Shown: positions 1 through 9,060 of the stretch, piece after piece
Layout: each line of letters opens with the position of its first letter
Position numbering within the stretch: the first letter of the stretch is position 1
Assembly: GCA_023412805.1 (NCBI GenBank)
Contig: JAEZRM010000016.1
Span: 27,317 to 91,316 of the forward strand
Length of the DNA stretch: 64,000 nucleotides
Source: Pseudomonadota bacterium
GTDB taxonomy: Bacteria; Pseudomonadota; Alphaproteobacteria; Rhizobiales; Hyphomicrobiaceae
Direction of reading: 5' to 3'
Position numbers and translations under genes: made by a program
The notes under the pieces: generated by a model
The model's input: only the letters and a program-made list of their open reading frames with translations
What the model was told of the DNA's origin: nothing
The model's database searches: none

Positions 1-828
1 ATGTCGCCCGACACGTTCGGCAACATGTCCTACATCACGCCGACGACGCGCACGGTGATGGATACGGCGCTCATGCTCGAAGCCATGGGTGGCGCCGATC
101 CGAGCGACATTCATTCATTCGGCGCTTCGACCGAGGGGCTTGTCGAAGCCGCGCGCGGCGAAGGCGATCTCAAGGGCCTGCGTATCGCCTGGCGGCCCTA
201 TGTCGGCAATACGGTGGTCGACAGCGAGGTTCTGGAGCGTTGCGAGCAGGTGGCCGACGCGCTCGGCGATCTCGGCGCCATCGTCGAGCCCATGGGCGAC
301 GACATGGAGCCGACCGAGCCCATGTGGCTCGTGGTCTCGACCGCGCTCTGGAACGCGCGCTTCGCCGATCGGCTTCCGGAGTGGCGTGAGAAGATGAGTC
401 CGACGCTCGTGCGCCAGATGTCCGGCGGCGGCCAGCACACGGCTGAGATGCTCGCGCGCGCCAATCTCCAGCGCACGGCCATCTATCGCAAAGTTCAGAG
501 CTGGTTCGACCGCTACGACATCATTCTCATGCCGACGCTCTCGCGCACCGCGCTGCCGATACAGGAGCGGCTGTTCGATCCGATCGAGATAGAAGGCAAG
601 ATCGTCGATAGTATCCGCAAGGCTTGGTACCCGTACACGCATCCGTTCAATCTCACGGGCAATCCCGCGGTAACGCTGCCGGCGGGGCTGCACTCGGATG
701 GACTGCCGATGGCCATCCAGCTCGTCGGTCGCCGTGGTGCGGATGCATTGCTGCTGCGGGCGGCGGCAATCTTCGAGCGTGCGCATCCATGGGACGAGTA
801 TCGGCCGAAGGTGGCGGGGCTGGACTGA
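1..828 (+). CDS. Amidase, C-terminal part (cut by window edge)
   Basis: This is the last 275 codons of an amidase-signature enzyme (hydrolysis of C-N amide bonds). The frame is open at base 1, so the true start lies outside the window. The visible part has the late landmarks of the family: a SYITPTTRTV segment corresponding to the usual GPMARTV region, HPFNLTGNPAVTLPAG, and GLPMAIQLVGRRGADALLLR near the end. The catalytic Lys and the GSSGGS serine loop precede the visible part and cannot be checked. The substrate is unknown. It is one of three amidase-family genes in this window. The family call is firm; calling base 1 a start codon would be wrong. Confidence 0.85.
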   Translation: MSPDTFGNMSYITPTTRTVMDTALMLEAMGGADPSDIHSFGASTEGLVEAARGEGDLKGLRIAWRPYVGNTVVDSEVLERCEQVADALGDLGAIVEPMGDDMEPTEPMWLVVSTALWNARFADRLPEWREKMSPTLVRQMSGGGQHTAEMLARANLQRTAIYRKVQSWFDRYDIILMPTLSRTALPIQERLFDPIEIEGKIVDSIRKAWYPYTHPFNLTGNPAVTLPAGLHSDGLPMAIQLVGRRGADALLLRAAAIFERAHPWDEYRPKVAGLD

Positions 829-830
829 GT

Positions 831-1085
831 TCGCGGCTTCGCCGCGAGCGAGACTTGTCTCGCGCTCTACCGGGGAGACCCCGGCCCCCTCCTTTTTATG
901 AGTTTGGAACGAGCTGCGAGCGCGCACGCCCCCTCTCCCCGTGTAAGACGGGAGAAGGGATCGGTAGTGCTCGCCGCGCACTCCAAATCTCAAAAAGAAG
1001 GGGGTTCGGGGTCTCGTCGTGTCGAAGACACGCGCCTTCGGCACGATATGGGTTTGGGCGATAGCCCATTCGCGCCGAAGGCGCG
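831..1085. repeat. Hairpin-dense repeat island between convergent genes
   Basis: The 259 bases between the amidase stop and the DUF721 stop are almost entirely inverted repeats. In order: TCGCGGC/GCCGCGA (831-847), GAGCGAGAC/GTCTCGCGCTC (846-867), CCGGGG/CCCCGG (870-884), a long imperfect inverted repeat with arms at about 875-928 and 967-1015 (GAGACCCCGRMCCCC...TTTTT...GAGTTTGGA), a CCCTCTCCCCGT/ACGGGAGAAGGG palindrome inside it (931-959), CGTGTC/GACACG (1018-1032), and perfect 12-base arms CGCGCCTTCGGC/GCCGAAGGCGCG (1031-1042 and 1074-1085). I see no gene here. The structures may act as bidirectional terminators, but their density suggests stacked REP-like elements. Confidence 0.8.
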
Positions 1086-1087
1086 AC

Positions 1088-1624
1088 TTACCGATGCCCG
1101 CGGCTGGTTAGCCCGGCCTGCATCCGCTCCAGTGCGGCGCGGAGGCCTTCGTCGGCGACGGCGGCGACGAGGGGCGCGGTTTCCGTCCGGTCGAATGCAC
1201 GCCGAGGTGCGGGCGCTGCTGCAACCGGAGGCAGGGCACCCTCGACCGGGGCCTGGATGATGCGCAGCTCGGCGACGGCGCGATAGCCGAAGTGAGCGTT
1301 GATCCGCTCAATGATCTGGCGGGCGCGGTACTGGACGTCGATGCCGCGTCCGAGATCTACGCGCAGCGCGAGCGTCGCGCCCTGCCGCTCGGGGCCGCCC
1401 TCGTCGCCCGCTTCATGGCCGCCGCGCGGCCATTTCAGCTTGTCGGGCGAGGTGCAACGGGCCAGATCCTTACCGACGATCCCGGCCCAGTCCGTGAGCA
1501 GGGCCGCGGTCGAAAAACCGAAGCGCTCGAAGGCCTTACGGGTAAGGCTCGGCACCATGGCGCCGACGGCCTTGGCGGCATAGGCGCCCTTGCCGGGCTT
1601 GGAGTAGCGTGAAAGCTGCGACAT
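1088..1624 (-). CDS. DUF721 (DciA-like) protein
   Basis: This 178-residue protein opens with a basic stretch and AVGAMVPSLTRKAFERFG, then LLTDWAGIVGKDLARCTSPDKL. This matches the DUF721 family, whose member DciA recruits the replicative helicase DnaB in many bacteria that lack DnaC. The typical DUF721 core occupies roughly residues 15-125; the C-terminal 50 residues are Ala/Pro-rich and poorly conserved. The gene is divergent from mutY across about 100 bases, a common Hyphomicrobiales arrangement. The ribosome site is weak, but the ATG at 1624 precedes the conserved N-terminus with little extra. A helicase-loading role is inferred from the family. Confidence 0.85.
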   Translation of the reverse strand: MSQLSRYSKPGKGAYAAKAVGAMVPSLTRKAFERFGFSTAALLTDWAGIVGKDLARCTSPDKLKWPRGGHEAGDEGGPERQGATLALRVDLGRGIDVQYRARQIIERINAHFGYRAVAELRIIQAPVEGALPPVAAAPAPRRAFDRTETAPLVAAVADEGLRAALERMQAGLTSRGHR

Positions 1625-1728
1625 TTACGGAACTCTGCTCGCTGAGAGCGCCCCCGCTCAGTTCCCATTCGGTCGAGTCGTGCTTAACATCAGGTTAATG
1701 ATTCGGGGCGCGCGCCAGGGGCGATCGC

Positions 1729-2835
1729 ATGACCGCTGCGGCAAGACTGCAACACATCTGGCCGGCGCCGGGGCCCGCGACGGCGGCAGCGCTCCTCGAC
1801 TGGTACGAGCGCGAGCGCCGCGACCTGCCGTGGCGGATGGCGCCGGGCGTGCCGGCCGATCCCTACCGCGTCTGGCTGAGCGAGATCATGCTCCAGCAGA
1901 CGACGGTCAAGACCGTCATCCCCTATTACCTCAAGTTCCTCACGCGCTGGCCTGATGTTGCAGCGCTCGCCGCGGCCGAGCTCGATGACGTGCTCGCGGC
2001 GTGGGCGGGCCTTGGCTACTACAGCCGCGCGCGCAATCTGCACGCTTGTGCACGCGCTGTCGTCGAGCAGTACGGCGGCACGTTTCCGAATACGGAAGCC
2101 GCGCTCGGCGAGTTGCCCGGCATAGGCCCTTATACGGCGGCGGCAATCGCGGCGATCGCCTTCGGCCGACGCGCGACGCCGGTCGACGGAAATATCGAGC
2201 GCGTGATCGCGCGGCTCTTTGCGGTCGCGGAGCCGGTGCCAGGCGCGAAGGCTGAGCTTCGTCGCCTCGCAACCACGCTCACGCCGAAGAAGCGCGCGGG
2301 TGACTATGCCCAGGCCATGATGGATCTCGGCGCGACCATCTGCACGCCGCGCCGACCCTCGTGCATGGTCTGTCCCATCGAGCGCGACTGCGCCGCACAC
2401 GCCATGGCGATCGAGGCGAGCCTGCCCGCCCGCGCCGTAAAGAAGCCGCGACCTGAGCGGTTCGGCACGGCCTTCCTCGTGATCAGCGAGAGTGGCCGCA
2501 TTCTGCTGCGCCAGCGTCCGCCGACGGGCCTGCTTGCCGGCATGCTCGAGGTGCCCTCGACGGAATGGACGGAGATGCCCCCTGTCGCCAAGGAAGCGTT
2601 GCGCCGTGTGCCCGTGCGCGGCGACTGGTGGCCGGTCGTGGGCAGTGTCGTGCACGTCTTCACGCATTTTCGTCTGGAGATGACGGTCTATCGCGCCCTC
2701 GTCCGCGATGAGGCGGTCGTCGATCTGTGGGCCGAGCCCGAGCGCTGCCGCTGGGTCCACCGCCGCGACCTCGACGATGTCGCGCTGCCGAGCGTCATGC
2801 GCAAGATCATCGCGCATGGAATGCCGGGGGCTTGA
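1729..2835 (+). CDS. mutY: A/G-specific adenine DNA glycosylase MutY
   Basis: MutY removes adenine mispaired with 8-oxoguanine, preventing G:C to T:A mutations. The 368-residue length is normal. The catalytic Glu is in LSEIMLQQT (about E52), the helix-hairpin-helix is ELPGIGPYTAAAI, and the catalytic Asp is in PVDGN (D153). The four cysteines of the 4Fe-4S cluster are seen as C-x6-C-x2-C-x5-C in CTPRRPSCMVCPIERDC. The C-terminal third is the NUDIX-like 8-oxoG recognition domain (ILLRQRPPTGLLAGMLEVPS). It is divergent from the DUF721 gene. All key residues are present. Confidence 0.97.
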   Translation: MTAAARLQHIWPAPGPATAAALLDWYERERRDLPWRMAPGVPADPYRVWLSEIMLQQTTVKTVIPYYLKFLTRWPDVAALAAAELDDVLAAWAGLGYYSRARNLHACARAVVEQYGGTFPNTEAALGELPGIGPYTAAAIAAIAFGRRATPVDGNIERVIARLFAVAEPVPGAKAELRRLATTLTPKKRAGDYAQAMMDLGATICTPRRPSCMVCPIERDCAAHAMAIEASLPARAVKKPRPERFGTAFLVISESGRILLRQRPPTGLLAGMLEVPSTEWTEMPPVAKEALRRVPVRGDWWPVVGSVVHVFTHFRLEMTVYRALVRDEAVVDLWAEPERCRWVHRRDLDDVALPSVMRKIIAHGMPGA

Positions 2836-2864
2836 GGGCGTGCACCCGCCCCGAATTCCAGCGC

Positions 2865-4079
2865 CTACCTCCGCGCCAGCACTTTCGCCTCAGGCGGTGA
2901 GTTTGCCCATCCATCGCCGCTCTGGCCGATGCGGTAGCCGACCTGGAACAAGGCTTTCATGTAGACCGGGTCGAAGGACTTGGTGGCCTTGACCGTGAAG
3001 CTCTGCGGGATGGACGCGAGCCGGAAGGCGGCGCTGTCGCGGCGCGTGATGGCGTAGATCTCATTGAGATCGCCGAGGCCCTGGTTCTTCGTCAAGGTGA
3101 AGAGCGAGCGGGCGCTGATCGCCAGAACGTTCGATTGCACAGGCTCGTATTCGGGCCCGATCTTGCCATTGCGGATGACGTAGACAGTCCGGTGCGGCGG
3201 CTTCGGATAGAGACGATCGAACGTCTTTAGCGAGAACTGCGCGGGCGCCAGGAACACCTGCCGTGTCGGACCGCCATCGACGTGCATCTCCTCGTAGACC
3301 TTGCCGCCAACGCGCACCTTGACGTGCACCGGCGGAAAGATGCCCGGCAGTGAGGCCGAGGCGAGGAGGACATCGCGGAAGAGCTCAGCGGCTTCTTTGT
3401 CGCGCTGGGCCGCAACAGCGATCTCGCCCATATTCCAGATCATCTGACGCTGAGCATCGAGATTGGTCGTGCCGACGAGCAGCAGGCGACCGTTGCGGTA
3501 TTCCTGCGCGATAGCGGCGAGCATCCGGCGGTCGACGTGGCTTGCGATCAGATTGCGCAGGGGTGTCGAGTCGGCAAGTGCATCCGCGCCGAGAAGGCCC
3601 GCCAACACCTGTGGCGTCGCGACCGAGCTTGAGTCGAAGTTGTTCCACAGCTCGGCGAGCTGCCGGTCGTAGGATGGACCAAGGTACGCATAGGGGGCAA
3701 TCAGCGCACCGGCGCTCACCCCAGTCACGACTTCGAAGCGTGGACGGTCACCGCGCTGAGACCAGCCCGTCAGCAGGCCGGCGCCGAACGCACCATCCTC
3801 AGCGCCGCCGGAAAGCGCGAGATACTCGACGTGGGGCCGACCATTGCGCACATCGGCTCCGGCGGCCAAACGCTGTACGCTCGGCATATGGGTCTGGACG
3901 AAGGCAATAATGTCCTTCGGAACCTCGTCGCCCCAAAAGCGGGTCGCGCCCGTGATGGGGATTTCTGCCTTGGACACGAGCGCGGCTGGCACGGCACGGC
4001 GCTCTGGCCCCGCGCACCCTGCCGAGGCGACGGCAATCAGACCGACAACGATGAAGCGAACTAGAACCGCAGTACGCAA
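2865..4079 (-). CDS. Patatin-like phospholipase lipoprotein
   Basis: A 404-residue protein with a lipoprotein signal: hydrophobic residues 8-19 followed by a lipobox ending ASAGC, so it is probably lipid-anchored in the envelope. The patatin catalytic dyad is visible: the nucleophile in VTGVSAGAL (about S122, G-x-S-x-G) and the Asp in HVDGGPTRQ (about D268). An LALSGGAEDGAFGAGLL segment forms the glycine-rich oxyanion loop. Patatins hydrolyse acyl esters of lipids. The frame begins with TTG at 4079 behind a G-rich stretch; no upstream ATG is available and the signal peptide needs this start. It is convergent with mutY, leaving 29 bases. Confidence 0.88.
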   Translation of the reverse strand: MRTAVLVRFIVVGLIAVASAGCAGPERRAVPAALVSKAEIPITGATRFWGDEVPKDIIAFVQTHMPSVQRLAAGADVRNGRPHVEYLALSGGAEDGAFGAGLLTGWSQRGDRPRFEVVTGVSAGALIAPYAYLGPSYDRQLAELWNNFDSSSVATPQVLAGLLGADALADSTPLRNLIASHVDRRMLAAIAQEYRNGRLLLVGTTNLDAQRQMIWNMGEIAVAAQRDKEAAELFRDVLLASASLPGIFPPVHVKVRVGGKVYEEMHVDGGPTRQVFLAPAQFSLKTFDRLYPKPPHRTVYVIRNGKIGPEYEPVQSNVLAISARSLFTLTKNQGLGDLNEIYAITRRDSAAFRLASIPQSFTVKATKSFDPVYMKALFQVGYRIGQSGDGWANSPPEAKVLARR

Positions 4080-4244
4080 ACCCTACGCCCCCCGCGTAAT
4101 CCTCACGCCCCGTGTAAGGTGCCGCAGCATAGTCGATCGGGTGCCCTACGGCATAGTCTGTCCACTCGTTGGAGCGCAAAGTGCCACAGCGTTGTCCTGG
4201 AGCCACAGGGGTGTAAATGTCCACGCCGCCCCAATATTTGCAGC

Positions 4245-4385
4245 ATGGAAAAGTCCGAAGGTTTCGGCATTGCCGTGGGCATCGCGCTCGGCGTGCCCAT
4301 CGGCTTGATGCTCGACAATGTCGCAGCCGGCATCGCGATCGGCCTTGCGATGGCGATCGCGGCCGGGATGCTGCTCAAGCGCTGA
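4245..4385 (+). CDS. Small Gly/Ala-rich membrane protein (46 aa)
   Basis: The ATG at 4245 opens 46 codons. After MEKSEGFG the protein is a run of Gly, Ala, Ile and Leu with GxxxG-like spacing (GIAVGIALGVPIGLMLDN, then AAGIAIGLAMAIAAG) and ends in LLKR. This could form two short helices with a turn at LDN, similar to small glycine-zipper membrane proteins. No close Shine-Dalgarno is seen (sequence before it is ATATTTGCAGC). It stops immediately before the stop codon of the convergent serine hydrolase gene, with no bases between. The function is unknown; the clear membrane character makes it likely real. Confidence 0.6.
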   Translation: MEKSEGFGIAVGIALGVPIGLMLDNVAAGIAIGLAMAIAAGMLLKR

Positions 4386-5618
4386 TCATCCCATTAGCGC
4401 TTTGCACACAGCAGCAAACGCAGGAAGCGTGACCGGATCGTTATTCACGTTGCCGGCTGCATGGTGCGAGGCATAGCGCGCGATCACCACTTCGGCCTTG
4501 GGATCGATATAGATGGATTGGCCGTGAATGCCGCGCGCCATGTACACGCCATGGGGATCGTGGCTTACCCACCACTGATTGCAGTAGGACCAGCCGGGAA
4601 GTGTCGCATATCCTGCGGGCGCGAATTTCTTCGGGTCCGCGCCCTTCGCGATCTCATCGACGACGCTCGCCGGCACGATCTGGCGTCCGTTGAACTGGCC
4701 GCGATTGCGCATGACCTCGCCGAAGCGCGCCAGATCGCGCGTCGTCGTATTGAGACCGCCGCCGCCGCTCTCGATGCCGAGGCGATCGACGGTGTAGTGC
4801 GCGTCCTCTTCCGCGCCCATGGGCTGCCAGATGCGTTCCGACAGCAGTACCGAGAGCGACTGGCCTGAAGCACGGCGAATGATCCAGGCGAGAACATCGG
4901 TGTTCACGGTCTTGTAGGCGAAGACCTCACCATGCTGACCCTGCTTCTGCTGGGTCGTGAGGTATTCGAGCAGTGAGATCGGCGGCTTGCCAGGCTCCTG
5001 CGGCGCCATGCCATTGGCGCGGCGCATGGGCCAGATGTCTGAATTCGGATCGGTATAGATCTCGGTGTATTTTAGGCCCGTGGTCATATCCATGACCTGA
5101 CGGACCGTCGCATCGCCGAAGGCGCTCTTTGCCAGCTCGGGCACGTATTCCGTTACGGGGGCTTTGGGATCGATCTTGCCCTCGGTAATCAGCATTCCGG
5201 CGAGCGTACCGGTGAAGGACTTCGTGACGGACATGGCAATGTGCTGCTTGTGCGGCTCGAGCGCGCCGAAGTAGCGCTCGAAGACAACGCGGCCCCGATG
5301 CAGCACGACGATGCCATCCGCGTAGGTGAGGCCGAGCGCGTCGTCGAATGTGATGGCGCGCCCGTCCATCGTCGTCGCGCTGACCTTACCGAGGTCCTGC
5401 TCGTCGCGCGGTAGGGCGGACGCCGGCTCCGCGCCGCGCCAGACGTTGATGGTCGGTACGAGTTGACGGATGTTGCTCCATGCCCAGCGGAGCTCGGGGA
5501 AGTTCCGAAAGCGGCTGTCGGCGAACGTGATCGCCTTGTCCGGCGGCGGCGGGAAACCGGTCATCCAGGCGTGTTTGGCGGGTTCACTTTCGGCGGCATT
5601 CAGCGGTGTGGTCGTCAT
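4386..5618 (-). CDS. Serine hydrolase, beta-lactamase class C / NylB-like
   Basis: A 410-residue member of the penicillin-recognising serine hydrolase group. The SxxK motif is in AMSVTKSFTG (about residue 129). The Tyr motif region is AYKTVNTDVLAWIIRRASGQ, close to 6-aminohexanoate-dimer hydrolases (NylB) and family VIII esterases rather than true beta-lactamases, and GIHGQSIYIDP is the late HxG-type loop. No signal peptide is seen, so it is likely cytoplasmic. I chose the ATG at 5618 because AAAGGA lies nine bases upstream; a longer start at 5648 is possible. The substrate cannot be read from sequence; a small amide or ester is likely. Confidence 0.82.
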   Translation of the reverse strand: MTTTPLNAAESEPAKHAWMTGFPPPPDKAITFADSRFRNFPELRWAWSNIRQLVPTINVWRGAEPASALPRDEQDLGKVSATTMDGRAITFDDALGLTYADGIVVLHRGRVVFERYFGALEPHKQHIAMSVTKSFTGTLAGMLITEGKIDPKAPVTEYVPELAKSAFGDATVRQVMDMTTGLKYTEIYTDPNSDIWPMRRANGMAPQEPGKPPISLLEYLTTQQKQGQHGEVFAYKTVNTDVLAWIIRRASGQSLSVLLSERIWQPMGAEEDAHYTVDRLGIESGGGGLNTTTRDLARFGEVMRNRGQFNGRQIVPASVVDEIAKGADPKKFAPAGYATLPGWSYCNQWWVSHDPHGVYMARGIHGQSIYIDPKAEVVIARYASHHAAGNVNNDPVTLPAFAAVCKALMG

Positions 5619-5666
5619 TGGCGGCGGTCCTTTTGCTCGATGCTGCATAATCGGGGCGCGGCGCGC

Positions 5667-6560
5667 TCAGGCACTCCGGTTCGTCTTGGCGGCTTCTATG
5701 GGCTCGGGCGTATCGCTCGCCCATTTCAATCCTTTGTAGTTGAAACCCTCGGCAATGTTGGGCTTTACGATCTCGAAGTACGGCGAAAGGTCGAAGTCGG
5801 CGGGCGCATAGAGGCTGTGGTGGCGGATGTGCAGGATCTCGCGGCGGCGATGGCGTGTCACGCCACCGGCCTCGTCCCTCAGTCGCTCTATGCGCGGCAG
5901 GATCGGATAGGCAATGCGCCCGAAGGCTTCGGCGATGAGCGTCGAGCAGATGGTCTTCGTCGGCTCGCCGGAGCCGAACGCGATCAGGCGGCGTCGGAAG
6001 CGGGATGGGATCGGCGGTGTCGGCAGCAGGTAGCGCGCAAGATCGAAGATATTGCGCATGTCGTACTTCGCGCCGATCCGCGAGATCATGAAGCTGACGA
6101 GCGCCTCGCGATCGGCGTCCGTCAGCCCGACCGGGCGGCAAATGCGCGTGTGAAAGCGCTCGTACTTGGCGAGCGGAATCGAGATGCAGCCGTCCGTCGC
6201 CGTGACCTCGATCAGCACGTGGGGATCGCCACCATCATTCGGCCGGTCGAGAGCGTCGCCGACATAGAGCGCCGCATGGGACCATGTCGATTGGGTCAGA
6301 TACTTAATGGCTGTCGAGAGCGTGCTGCTGCCGGCGACCAGGAGAACATCGCCGGTCCTGAGCGTGCGCCGGAGCGCATGCCGGTCCGTCGGGATGTACG
6401 GCGCCTCGGATGGCGTTTCGGTTTCGAGTTGCCGCGCGATCCAGCGCCCGAAGCGGTCGAGGAAGGAATTGAACGGGGTCATGCTGTATCTGCGGCCGGG
6501 CTCGTGCTGGGTCTTCCACGCCAGATCATAAACGCGGTTGGAGCGCCTGCGTCCACCCAC
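5667..6560 (-). CDS. YiiX/YebB-like permuted papain-fold hydrolase
   Basis: A 297-residue protein resembling the YiiX-type (peptidase C92, permuted NlpC/P60) family. Landmarks are GDVLLVAGSS, the active-site His in WSHAALYVGD, a polar residue in VLIEVTATDG, and the nucleophilic Cys in TKTICSTLIAEAF; this His-before-Cys order marks the circularly permuted fold. Relatives are predicted amidases or acyltransferases. There is no signal peptide. The likely start is GTG at 6560: AGGTGA lies nine bases upstream and overlaps the end of the MFS gene, suggesting translational coupling; an internal ATG at 6482 is the alternative. The association with an efflux pump is suggestive only. Confidence 0.78.
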   Translation of the reverse strand: MGGRRRSNRVYDLAWKTQHEPGRRYSMTPFNSFLDRFGRWIARQLETETPSEAPYIPTDRHALRRTLRTGDVLLVAGSSTLSTAIKYLTQSTWSHAALYVGDALDRPNDGGDPHVLIEVTATDGCISIPLAKYERFHTRICRPVGLTDADREALVSFMISRIGAKYDMRNIFDLARYLLPTPPIPSRFRRRLIAFGSGEPTKTICSTLIAEAFGRIAYPILPRIERLRDEAGGVTRHRRREILHIRHHSLYAPADFDLSPYFEIVKPNIAEGFNYKGLKWASDTPEPIEAAKTNRSA

Positions 6561-6569
6561 ATGATGATG

Positions 6570-8093
6570 TCACCTGCTCTGCGCGCGTTTGACCAGCAAG
6601 GCGAGTGGGATCGCGGCGAGTGAGATCAACGTGTAGATGTAGAAAACGTTCGTGTAGGCGATCAGCGCGGCCTGCCGGTTGATCTCCTTGGAGAGCGACG
6701 CAAGGCCCGAGACCGTCTCGACATTCCATCCACCCATGACGGGACCGAGCATGAGCTGCTTGCTGTACGGCGTGACGTTCTCGACCAGACGACTGTAGTT
6801 GGCGCCCGTCGCCCGCAGGACCTCGGCAACACAGATCGAGATGAAGAAGCTCGAGGCGATGTTGCGCGTCAGATGGAAGATCGATGTGGCCTCGGCGCGC
6901 GATTCCGCCGGCAGCGTCCAGAATGCCGTTGTTGCGATCGGCGCCCAGATGAGGCCGACGGCTGTGCCCTGAAGAAAGGCATTGAGAGCGAAGGTCGCGA
7001 AGTCGGCATCGAGTGTGATCGCCATGAGCCAGATGCCCGACAGGATCTGAACGCCGAAGCCGACGACCATGGTGATGCGCGGATCGAGCCGCCCCATGAG
7101 CATCACGAGAAAGAACCCAGCCGCGACGCCGACGCCGCGCCAGCCGACCATGATGCCGATAAGACGATCCGTATAGCCGAGATGAGTCTGTAGGAGTGGC
7201 GGCAGCAAGACCATCGGGGTGAAGTTCACCATCCCGAACATGCCGACCAGAAGAAGACCGAGTGCGAAGTTGCGATCGAGCAGGATACGCAAGTTGAGGA
7301 AGGGGCTCCGTGCCGTGAGGCTGTGCGCGAGGAAGATGTAGAAGGCGACGACGCCGGCGAAGGTCGCGACGATGATCTCGGTCGACTCGAACCAGTCGAG
7401 GCGCTGGCCGCGCGCGAGAATGATCTGCATGGCCGCGATGGCCACGGAGAGCGAAAGAAAGCCGGTCCAGTCGAGCGAGACAGGGCGGCGCTGGTCGTCC
7501 CGAGGAAGAATGAGGCGGGTGCCGATCGTCGCCAGCAGAGCGACGGGCACGATCATGTAGAAGCCCCATCGCCAGCCGTAGTAGTCCGACAGCACTCCGG
7601 CGAGCATCGGCCCGATGATCGGGCCCGCGGTGTTCGCCATGCCGAAGATCGCGATCGCGCGTGCGTGTTGGCGCCGCGGAAATACATCGAGGATCAGTGT
7701 CTGGCCGAGCGGGAGAAGCGGCGCACCGGCCGCACCTTGAAGTACGCGCCAAAGCACGAGATCGTCGAGGCCGCGCGCGAGCCCGCACAGCAGCGAGGCC
7801 GCAGTGAAGCCCGCGAGACTCCACACCATGACATTGCGCCGCCCGAACGACGCAACGAGCCAGCCGGTCATCGGCGTGACGACGGCTGTTGCAAGAATGT
7901 TGAAGGTCACGGTCCAGGAAATCTCGTCCTGGGTCGCGGCCATCGCGCCCTGCATTTGCGGGAGGATGGCGGTCGCCGTGAAGGTCGCGGCGTTGTAGGC
8001 GGCGGAGCTCAGCACGACCACGAACAGCACGAGCTGACGGCGGGCGACCGTCATCTCGATCGCCGGGACGTCATACCCGGTTGTGGTGGTCAT
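6570..8093 (-). CDS. MFS multidrug transporter, DHA2 (EmrB/QacA) type
   Basis: A 507-residue, probably 14-helix drug:H+ antiporter of the DHA2 group. The first helix starts at about residue 18, motif A is GWLVASFGRRNVM, and the motif C region is FGMANTAGPIIGPMLAGVLSD. The cytoplasmic tail is short. EmrB-type pumps normally work with a periplasmic adaptor (EmrA/HlyD); none is encoded beside this gene, so it may act alone or with a partner elsewhere. It is first in a two-gene minus-strand unit with the YiiX-like gene. The substrate is unknown. Confidence 0.9.
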   Translation of the reverse strand: MTTTTGYDVPAIEMTVARRQLVLFVVVLSSAAYNAATFTATAILPQMQGAMAATQDEISWTVTFNILATAVVTPMTGWLVASFGRRNVMVWSLAGFTAASLLCGLARGLDDLVLWRVLQGAAGAPLLPLGQTLILDVFPRRQHARAIAIFGMANTAGPIIGPMLAGVLSDYYGWRWGFYMIVPVALLATIGTRLILPRDDQRRPVSLDWTGFLSLSVAIAAMQIILARGQRLDWFESTEIIVATFAGVVAFYIFLAHSLTARSPFLNLRILLDRNFALGLLLVGMFGMVNFTPMVLLPPLLQTHLGYTDRLIGIMVGWRGVGVAAGFFLVMLMGRLDPRITMVVGFGVQILSGIWLMAITLDADFATFALNAFLQGTAVGLIWAPIATTAFWTLPAESRAEATSIFHLTRNIASSFFISICVAEVLRATGANYSRLVENVTPYSKQLMLGPVMGGWNVETVSGLASLSKEINRQAALIAYTNVFYIYTLISLAAIPLALLVKRAQSR

Positions 8094-8134
8094 GGGGCAA
8101 GCCCGGCGTTGGCCGACTCAGCGTCTGGCGCGCC

Positions 8135-8974
8135 TCAGCGCAACGGAAAGCCGAGATTGATCAGGATATCCTTCAGGCGCTCGCGGCCATTGAGCGCCTT
8201 GATGGTTGCGAGGCGGTTGATGACACGATGCGTCCACGTGTAGGCCGCCATTTCATGGCGTTTCGAGAACGTCTCGAGGCGCGCGTCGTACGTGGCGCGC
8301 AGCTCCTTGTCGGCAGCGCTGCTGTAGCGGTCGCGAAAGAGGATGGCTTCCTGCGGCAGGCGCGGTTTCACCTCGCCTGCGCTCCCGGGTTTCGGATAGC
8401 CGATGCACAGGCCGAAGACGGCGACGGCGCCGGGCGGCAGCTCGAGCATCTTGGCAATGGCTGCGGGATCGTTCCGCAGCGCGCCGATGTAGACGGTCGA
8501 GAGGCCGAGCGATTCAGCGGCTGCGACGGCATTCTGCGCCGCGAGCGCCGCATCGATGGCGGCGACGAGGAAGGTCTCGAAGTAAGGAAGGCCTTCAAGC
8601 GTCTTACCCTCGGCCTCGGCAAGGCGCTGATTGCGCGAGACGTCGGCCAGCCAAACAAGGAACAGCGGGCATTCCACAATGTGCTGCTGACCGCCCGCGA
8701 TCGCGGCGAGAGCCGCGCGTTTCGCGGGATCGGTCACTTCGACGACCGACCAGGTCTGCAGGTTCGAGCTCGTGGCCGCCGATTGTGCGGCCGCGATCAG
8801 CGTCTCGAGCGTCCCCGGCGGCACCGGATCAGGCTTGTAACCGCGGACCGACCGGTGGCTCAGGAGGCTCTCAATGACATCGTTCCAGGGGAGTTTGCTC
8901 GCCTTGGCCTCGGTGCCGTATCGGGCGGCAAGCGCCGACGCTTGCGCCGTGACCGGCGGATCGATCGCATTCAT
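8135..8974 (-). CDS. Nitroreductase family oxidoreductase (NfsA/FRP-like)
   Basis: A 279-residue flavin oxidoreductase. The FMN-binding N-terminal motif is LLSHRSVRGYKPDPVPPGTL followed by AAAQSAATSSNLQTWSVVEV. Mid-protein, AAAESLGLSTVYIGAL and VFGLCIGYP match the NfsA/FRP subgroup of NADPH-dependent nitroreductases, which reduce nitroaromatics, quinones or flavins. The length is typical of NfsA (about 240-280) rather than the shorter NfsB. GGGAAAAG precedes the ATG at 8974. It lies between the MFS gene and metZ on the same strand with no overlap, so it is probably independent. Confidence 0.9.
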   Translation of the reverse strand: MNAIDPPVTAQASALAARYGTEAKASKLPWNDVIESLLSHRSVRGYKPDPVPPGTLETLIAAAQSAATSSNLQTWSVVEVTDPAKRAALAAIAGGQQHIVECPLFLVWLADVSRNQRLAEAEGKTLEGLPYFETFLVAAIDAALAAQNAVAAAESLGLSTVYIGALRNDPAAIAKMLELPPGAVAVFGLCIGYPKPGSAGEVKPRLPQEAILFRDRYSSAADKELRATYDARLETFSKRHEMAAYTWTHRVINRLATIKALNGRERLKDILINLGFPLR

Positions 8975-9060
8975 GAGCTTTTCCCGGAGTTCGGTGGCGG
9001 GTTATGTCCGGTCATATACGAACAGACCGGGGCGCCAATGTCCACCTGCCAGGCCGTTCG

